Shown piece by piece: positions 31,603 to 34,261 of a stretch of DNA of 34,261 bases (position 1 is the stretch's first letter; the number at the start of each line of letters is the position of its first letter). A model generated the notes under the pieces. The model did no database searches and was not told the origin of the DNA. It was given only the letters and a program-made list of their open reading frames with translations. Made by a program: the position numbers and the translations under genes. This DNA comes from DATEXQ01 sp036846005 (GTDB lineage: Bacteria; Patescibacteriota; Microgenomatia; UBA8517): assembly GCA_036846005.1 (NCBI GenBank), contig DAIUCV010000007.1, positions 1-34,261 of the forward strand. Direction: 5' to 3'.

Positions 31603-31884
31603 TTATTTATTACCCTTTTTGAGATTTTTTTTGGATTTTCCGGCTACCCTTTTAGGGAGAAGTTTGGCCAGAGAACTTTTTATTCTTGATGCCTTATTTT
31701 TATGAATTGCCTTTTTCTTGCTTGCTCTGTCTAATAAGGATACGGCCTTGAGTATTGATTCTTTTGTTTTTGAAACTCTCGCTTTTCTCACTGCGATCTC
31801 AAGCATGGATAATATTAGACTATTTATTTGTCCTTTTCTTTTTGAACCCCTTAAGGCTCTTTTAGCTGTTTTTGTGACTGGCAT
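31603..31884 (-). CDS. rpsT: 30S ribosomal protein S20
   Basis: A 93-residue, very basic helical protein starting MPVTKTAKRALRGSKRK, typical of S20, which binds 16S rRNA early in small-subunit assembly. The helix region with SKKKAIHKNKASRIKSSLAK carries the usual family pattern. The frame is open to 31914, but the start is placed at ATG 31882-31884: AAGGAA lies before it, a TATAAT hexamer at 31915-31920 puts the transcript start near 31910, and S20 normally begins here. It is divergent from murJ. Confidence 0.92.
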   Translation of the reverse strand: MPVTKTAKRALRGSKRKGQINSLILSMLEIAVRKARVSKTKESILKAVSLLDRASKKKAIHKNKASRIKSSLAKLLPKRVAGKSKKNLKKGNK

Positions 31885-31914
31885 AGTTATTCTTTTCCTT
31901 CGCCGAATTTTCAA

Positions 31915-31920
31915 ATTATA
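31915..31920 (-). promoter_or_regulatory. -10 element of rpsT
   Basis: TATAAT on the minus strand, about 30 nt before the S20 start. No clear -35 is seen at 17 nt, which fits the -10-centred promoters of other genes in the window. Confidence 0.5.
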
Positions 31921-31977
31921 AAATCGGAAGTAAAAGGGAATTTAAAAATATACGTTTATCAAATGCTAGTTAGTGAG

Positions 31978-31983
31978 TATAAT
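31978..31983 (+). promoter_or_regulatory. -10 element of murJ
   Basis: TATAAT on the plus strand, 26 nt before the murJ ATG; the element 17 nt upstream (TTTATC) is a poor -35. It stands back to back with the rpsT promoter in an 89-nt non-genic gap. Confidence 0.45.
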
Positions 31984-32009
31984 CTAGCTAGAGAACTTTT
32001 TCAATACTG

Positions 32010-33725
32010 ATGGTAAACAAGTTTATAAAAAAGGGAAAGGACTTTTTAATCTCTCCCCAAAATTCTATTATTTCTGCTGCAACTGTGGTAATGATGATGG
32101 TTTTAGCATCGAGAGCATTAGGACTCGTAAGACAAAGAATTTTAGCTAATTATTTTAACCCGGACGATTTATCGTTATTTTTTGCTGCCTTTCGCCTCCC
32201 CGATATTATTTTTGAGGTTTTAGTTTTTGGTACATTTTCCTCGGCTTTTATACCAGTTTTTACCAAGACTTTAAAAAGAGGTAAAAAGTATTCTTGGGAT
32301 ATTGCAGCCAGAGTTGTAAATATCGGAATTGTAATTTTTGCGGTATTTGCATTTGCTTTTAGTTTCTGGGCAAAACAGATTTATTCTCTTATGGCTCCGG
32401 GATTTGATAACTCGCAAATAGCAGAGATTGCAGCAATTGCCAGAATCATTTTTTTGGCTCAAGGATTTTTTGTAATAAGTTATGTTTTAACTGGAGTTCT
32501 GGAAAGTCTAAGGCGCTTTTTGGTTCCGGCTTTGGCTCCGATTTTTTATAATATTGGAATAATATTGGGTACGATATTATTATCTTCGAAGTATGGTTTA
32601 AAAGCTCCGGCGATTGGAGTTGTTATAGGGGCGGGAGCTCATTTTTTGATTCAACTCCCCCTAGCTTATAAACTTGGGTTTAGGTTTTCGTTGGCATTTA
32701 AACCCACAGCAGGTGTTAAAAAGGTGGGTAGATTGGCACTGCCCAGGATAATCGACCTTTCCTTTGATCAAATAGGTAAAACCGTGGAGCTTTACTTGGC
32801 TTCTTTTATTTCTGTTGCATCATACACGTACTACACCTTTGCAAATTCCCTGCAGCTTTTACCTGTCACTCTTTTTGGCACCTCTCTTGCTAAAGCAGCC
32901 TTGCCGATACTTTCGCGCAAGGAAGGAAATATTGAAGAATTCAAAAAAACTTTTTTGAGTACGGTTTTCCAAGCTATATTTTTTACAGCCCCTTTGACTG
33001 TTTTTCTGATAGTCTTAAGAATCCCGATTGTACGTTTGGTTTATGGAACCAGTATTTTTGATTGGAATTCAACCGTGCAAACGGGTTTGGTATTGACAGC
33101 ATTTGCCTTGGGTATAGTTTTTCAATCTCTAATGGCTATAATTTCAAGAGCTTTCTTTGCCCTCCATGATGCGAAAACTCCTGTTGTAATTTCGATGATA
33201 GGTTTGGTACTTTTGGTAACTGGGGATTTTATTTTGGTAAAAGGTTTTAATATACCGGTTTGGGCATTAGCGGCATCTTTTTCCTTCAGTGCTTTTATCG
33301 AGGCCGTTCTTCTTTATACCTTGATGAATAAAAGGTTAACCGGGCTTTATGCTTTTGAAAACGTGTTTAAAATGTTAAAAATATTTGTTTCATCAACAAT
33401 TTCCGGATTTTCTATGTATTTTTTCCTTAAATTTTTTGACCAATATGCATGGGTTAAAAGAATTTCTTTCTTAAGTAAAATCGAAGGAATAAATTTTGAA
33501 AGATTTGTACTGGATACTAGATATACCATTAATCTGATGATTTTAACGGGAATAGTCACGTTGGTAGGACTATCTATTTATCTAGGTTTATCGCTTCTTT
33601 TTAAGGTCGACGAAGTTTGGATATTTTTTAATATGGTAAGAAGGATATTCTTAGGTAAGGTTGCCAGAGTCCCCAGTAAAGAATCCGAACCTGTTGCGCC
33701 CACGACTACGGATAGCAATGTATAA
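32010..33725 (+). CDS. murJ: Lipid II flippase MurJ
   Basis: A 571-residue protein of the MOP exporter superfamily with about fourteen helices. The start SIISAATVVMMMVLASRALGLVRQ (in parts) and the block RILANYFNPDDLSLFFAAFRLPD match the MurJ/MviN N-terminus, including the conserved Arg of the first helices. Later blocks such as GTFSSAFIPVFTK and LPILSRKEGN are also typical. MurJ moves lipid II to the outer face of the membrane for peptidoglycan synthesis. The last 25 residues are soluble and hydrophilic. The gene is single, before hrcA, with its own -10 element. Confidence 0.95.
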   Translation: MVNKFIKKGKDFLISPQNSIISAATVVMMMVLASRALGLVRQRILANYFNPDDLSLFFAAFRLPDIIFEVLVFGTFSSAFIPVFTKTLKRGKKYSWDIAARVVNIGIVIFAVFAFAFSFWAKQIYSLMAPGFDNSQIAEIAAIARIIFLAQGFFVISYVLTGVLESLRRFLVPALAPIFYNIGIILGTILLSSKYGLKAPAIGVVIGAGAHFLIQLPLAYKLGFRFSLAFKPTAGVKKVGRLALPRIIDLSFDQIGKTVELYLASFISVASYTYYTFANSLQLLPVTLFGTSLAKAALPILSRKEGNIEEFKKTFLSTVFQAIFFTAPLTVFLIVLRIPIVRLVYGTSIFDWNSTVQTGLVLTAFALGIVFQSLMAIISRAFFALHDAKTPVVISMIGLVLLVTGDFILVKGFNIPVWALAASFSFSAFIEAVLLYTLMNKRLTGLYAFENVFKMLKIFVSSTISGFSMYFFLKFFDQYAWVKRISFLSKIEGINFERFVLDTRYTINLMILTGIVTLVGLSIYLGLSLLFKVDEVWIFFNMVRRIFLGKVARVPSKESEPVAPTTTDSNV

Positions 33726-33753
33726 TTTTTGCTTACACTCCTAAAGTAAACTC

Positions 33754-33782
33754 TTGACATCTTTTAGCACTCGTGATATAAG
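33754..33782 (+). promoter_or_regulatory. Promoter of hrcA
   Basis: TTGACA (33754-33759), a 17-nt spacer and TATAAG (33777-33782) make a near-consensus sigma-70 promoter. Transcription would begin near 33789, downstream of the first ATG at 33784. Confidence 0.85.
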
Positions 33783-33790
33783 AATGCTAA
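33764..33790 (+). promoter_or_regulatory. CIRCE-type HrcA operator
   Basis: TTAGCACTC (33764-33772), a 9-nt spacer and GAATGCTAA (33782-33790). This is the CIRCE inverted repeat with one change in the right arm (consensus GAGTGCTAA). It covers the -10 element, so HrcA binding would block its own promoter. Confidence 0.9.
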
Positions 33791-33795
33791 ACAGT

Positions 33796-34261
33796 ATGAC
33801 AGATGCATTGACGGCCCGACAAGCTCAAATTTTAAAAGTCTTAATCGACGAATATATTGATTCAGCAGACCCTGTCGGTTCCGAGATTTTGGAGAAAAAA
33901 TATAGTCTTGGGGTTTCTTCCGCAACGGTCAGAAACGAAATGGCAACCCTCACTAAAATAGGATATTTGAAACAACCTCATACTTCATCCGGCAGAGTTC
34001 CTACTCCCAAAGCAATGAAGTTTTATATAGATCAGCTTATGGAAGAAAAACAAATGTCTTTAACCGATGAGGTCAAAGCCAAAGAAGAAGTCTGGGATGT
34101 AAAGGACGATTTGGATAAATTAATGGAAGAAGCAACCCAAGCATTGGCGGAAAGAACAAAGACTCTTTCGATTTCGGCATTGGATGACGGAAGAACTTGG
34201 CATGCGGGTTTGGCTAACGTTTTTATTAATCCCGAATTTGCAGATCTTACCATGTGTGCCA
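33796..34261 (+). CDS. hrcA: Heat-inducible transcription repressor HrcA (partial)
   Basis: The first 155 residues of HrcA, cut by the window end. The winged-helix part shows ARQAQILKVLIDEYIDSADPVGS and SSATVRNEMATLTKIGYL (both in parts), followed by TSSGRVPTPKAMKFYID, all typical. HrcA represses chaperone genes by binding CIRCE. ATG 33796-33798 (MTDALTARQ) is chosen: the in-frame ATG at 33784 lies in the operator and before the likely transcript start. grpE, dnaK and dnaJ often follow hrcA, which cannot be checked here. Confidence 0.93.
   Translation, partial: MTDALTARQAQILKVLIDEYIDSADPVGSEILEKKYSLGVSSATVRNEMATLTKIGYLKQPHTSSGRVPTPKAMKFYIDQLMEEKQMSLTDEVKAKEEVWDVKDDLDKLMEEATQALAERTKTLSISALDDGRTWHAGLANVFINPEFADLTMCA

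Noticed and set aside
31882..31914. Longer S20 starting at 31914
   Set aside because: S20 normally begins at MPVTK-like residues, a ribosome site precedes the inner ATG, and the longer start would be almost at the -10 element.
33784..33795. First ATG of hrcA
   Set aside because: It lies inside the CIRCE right arm and upstream of the predicted transcript start.
1..34261. UGA recoding (code 25) as in some Patescibacteria
   Set aside because: Several genes end in TGA at positions that fit their families or overlaps, and no in-frame TGA interrupts a recognisable protein.

Overview
This is an AT-rich window of tightly packed bacterial genes. No stretch longer than 300 bases lacks a gene, and no rRNA, tRNA, insertion sequence or CRISPR array was seen. 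Gene content and style point to a Candidate Phyla Radiation (Patescibacteria) genome, probably of the Microgenomates group. The signs are a short methionyl-tRNA synthetase, many GT-C membrane glycosyltransferases, exported proteins with one N-terminal helix followed by Thr/Pro-rich and Cys-rich stretches, FemAB-like ligases, a pilN/pilO pair, and 4-nt or larger gene overlaps. TGA is an ordinary stop codon (for example at 5315-5317, 16389-16391 and 20424-20426), so the UGA=Gly code of Gracilibacteria/Absconditabacteria is not used. The taxonomic call is inference; no marker was searched.

Layout. 24-890: a PEGA/SH3 surface protein. 903-3385 (minus): a small operon with a DUF1648-like membrane protein, a WecA/MraY-type phosphosugar transferase lacking two expected aspartates, and a UbiA-type decaprenyl-phosphate phosphoribosyltransferase. 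3442-6733: two GT39-type glycosyltransferases (minus) on either side of a small orphan gene (plus). 6790-7570: a MazG-like pyrophosphohydrolase and a second small orphan gene. 7634-11453 (minus): a GT2 glycosyltransferase after metG, then a TrpR/YerC-like regulator and a small membrane protein, with two CCTCC/GGAGG hairpins before metG that may be a small RNA. 11554-15541 (plus): RmuC and a UvrD-like helicase fused to a Cas4/AddB-type Fe-S nuclease. 15544-19263 (minus): an overlapping operon of a PcrA/UvrD helicase and two FemAB-like proteins. 19335-26251: an LCP ligase, a GT-C protein, a YfhO-like protein, and an 803-residue protein carrying two GT-C modules. 26257-31443 (minus): pilN, pilO, a small membrane protein, a FnIII/Ig-like surface protein and two Cys-rich exported proteins. 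31603-34261: rpsT, the lipid II flippase gene murJ, and the start of hrcA under a CIRCE-type operator.

How the parts fit. Most genes build or decorate the cell envelope. MurJ and FemAB proteins serve peptidoglycan, LCP attaches glycopolymers to it, and UbiA and the WecA-like enzyme would make polyprenyl-linked sugars. Six GT-C modules could use such donors, and the PMT-like one may glycosylate the Thr/Pro-rich exported proteins encoded next to it. Two exported proteins share a C-terminal motif just before a last hydrophobic helix, which may be a lineage-specific sorting signal.

Expression signals look two-sided. Most operon-first genes have a -10-like hexamer ending only 6-9 nt before the start codon, which suggests leaderless mRNAs. 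The two small orphan genes instead have strong GGAGG ribosome sites and their own terminators.
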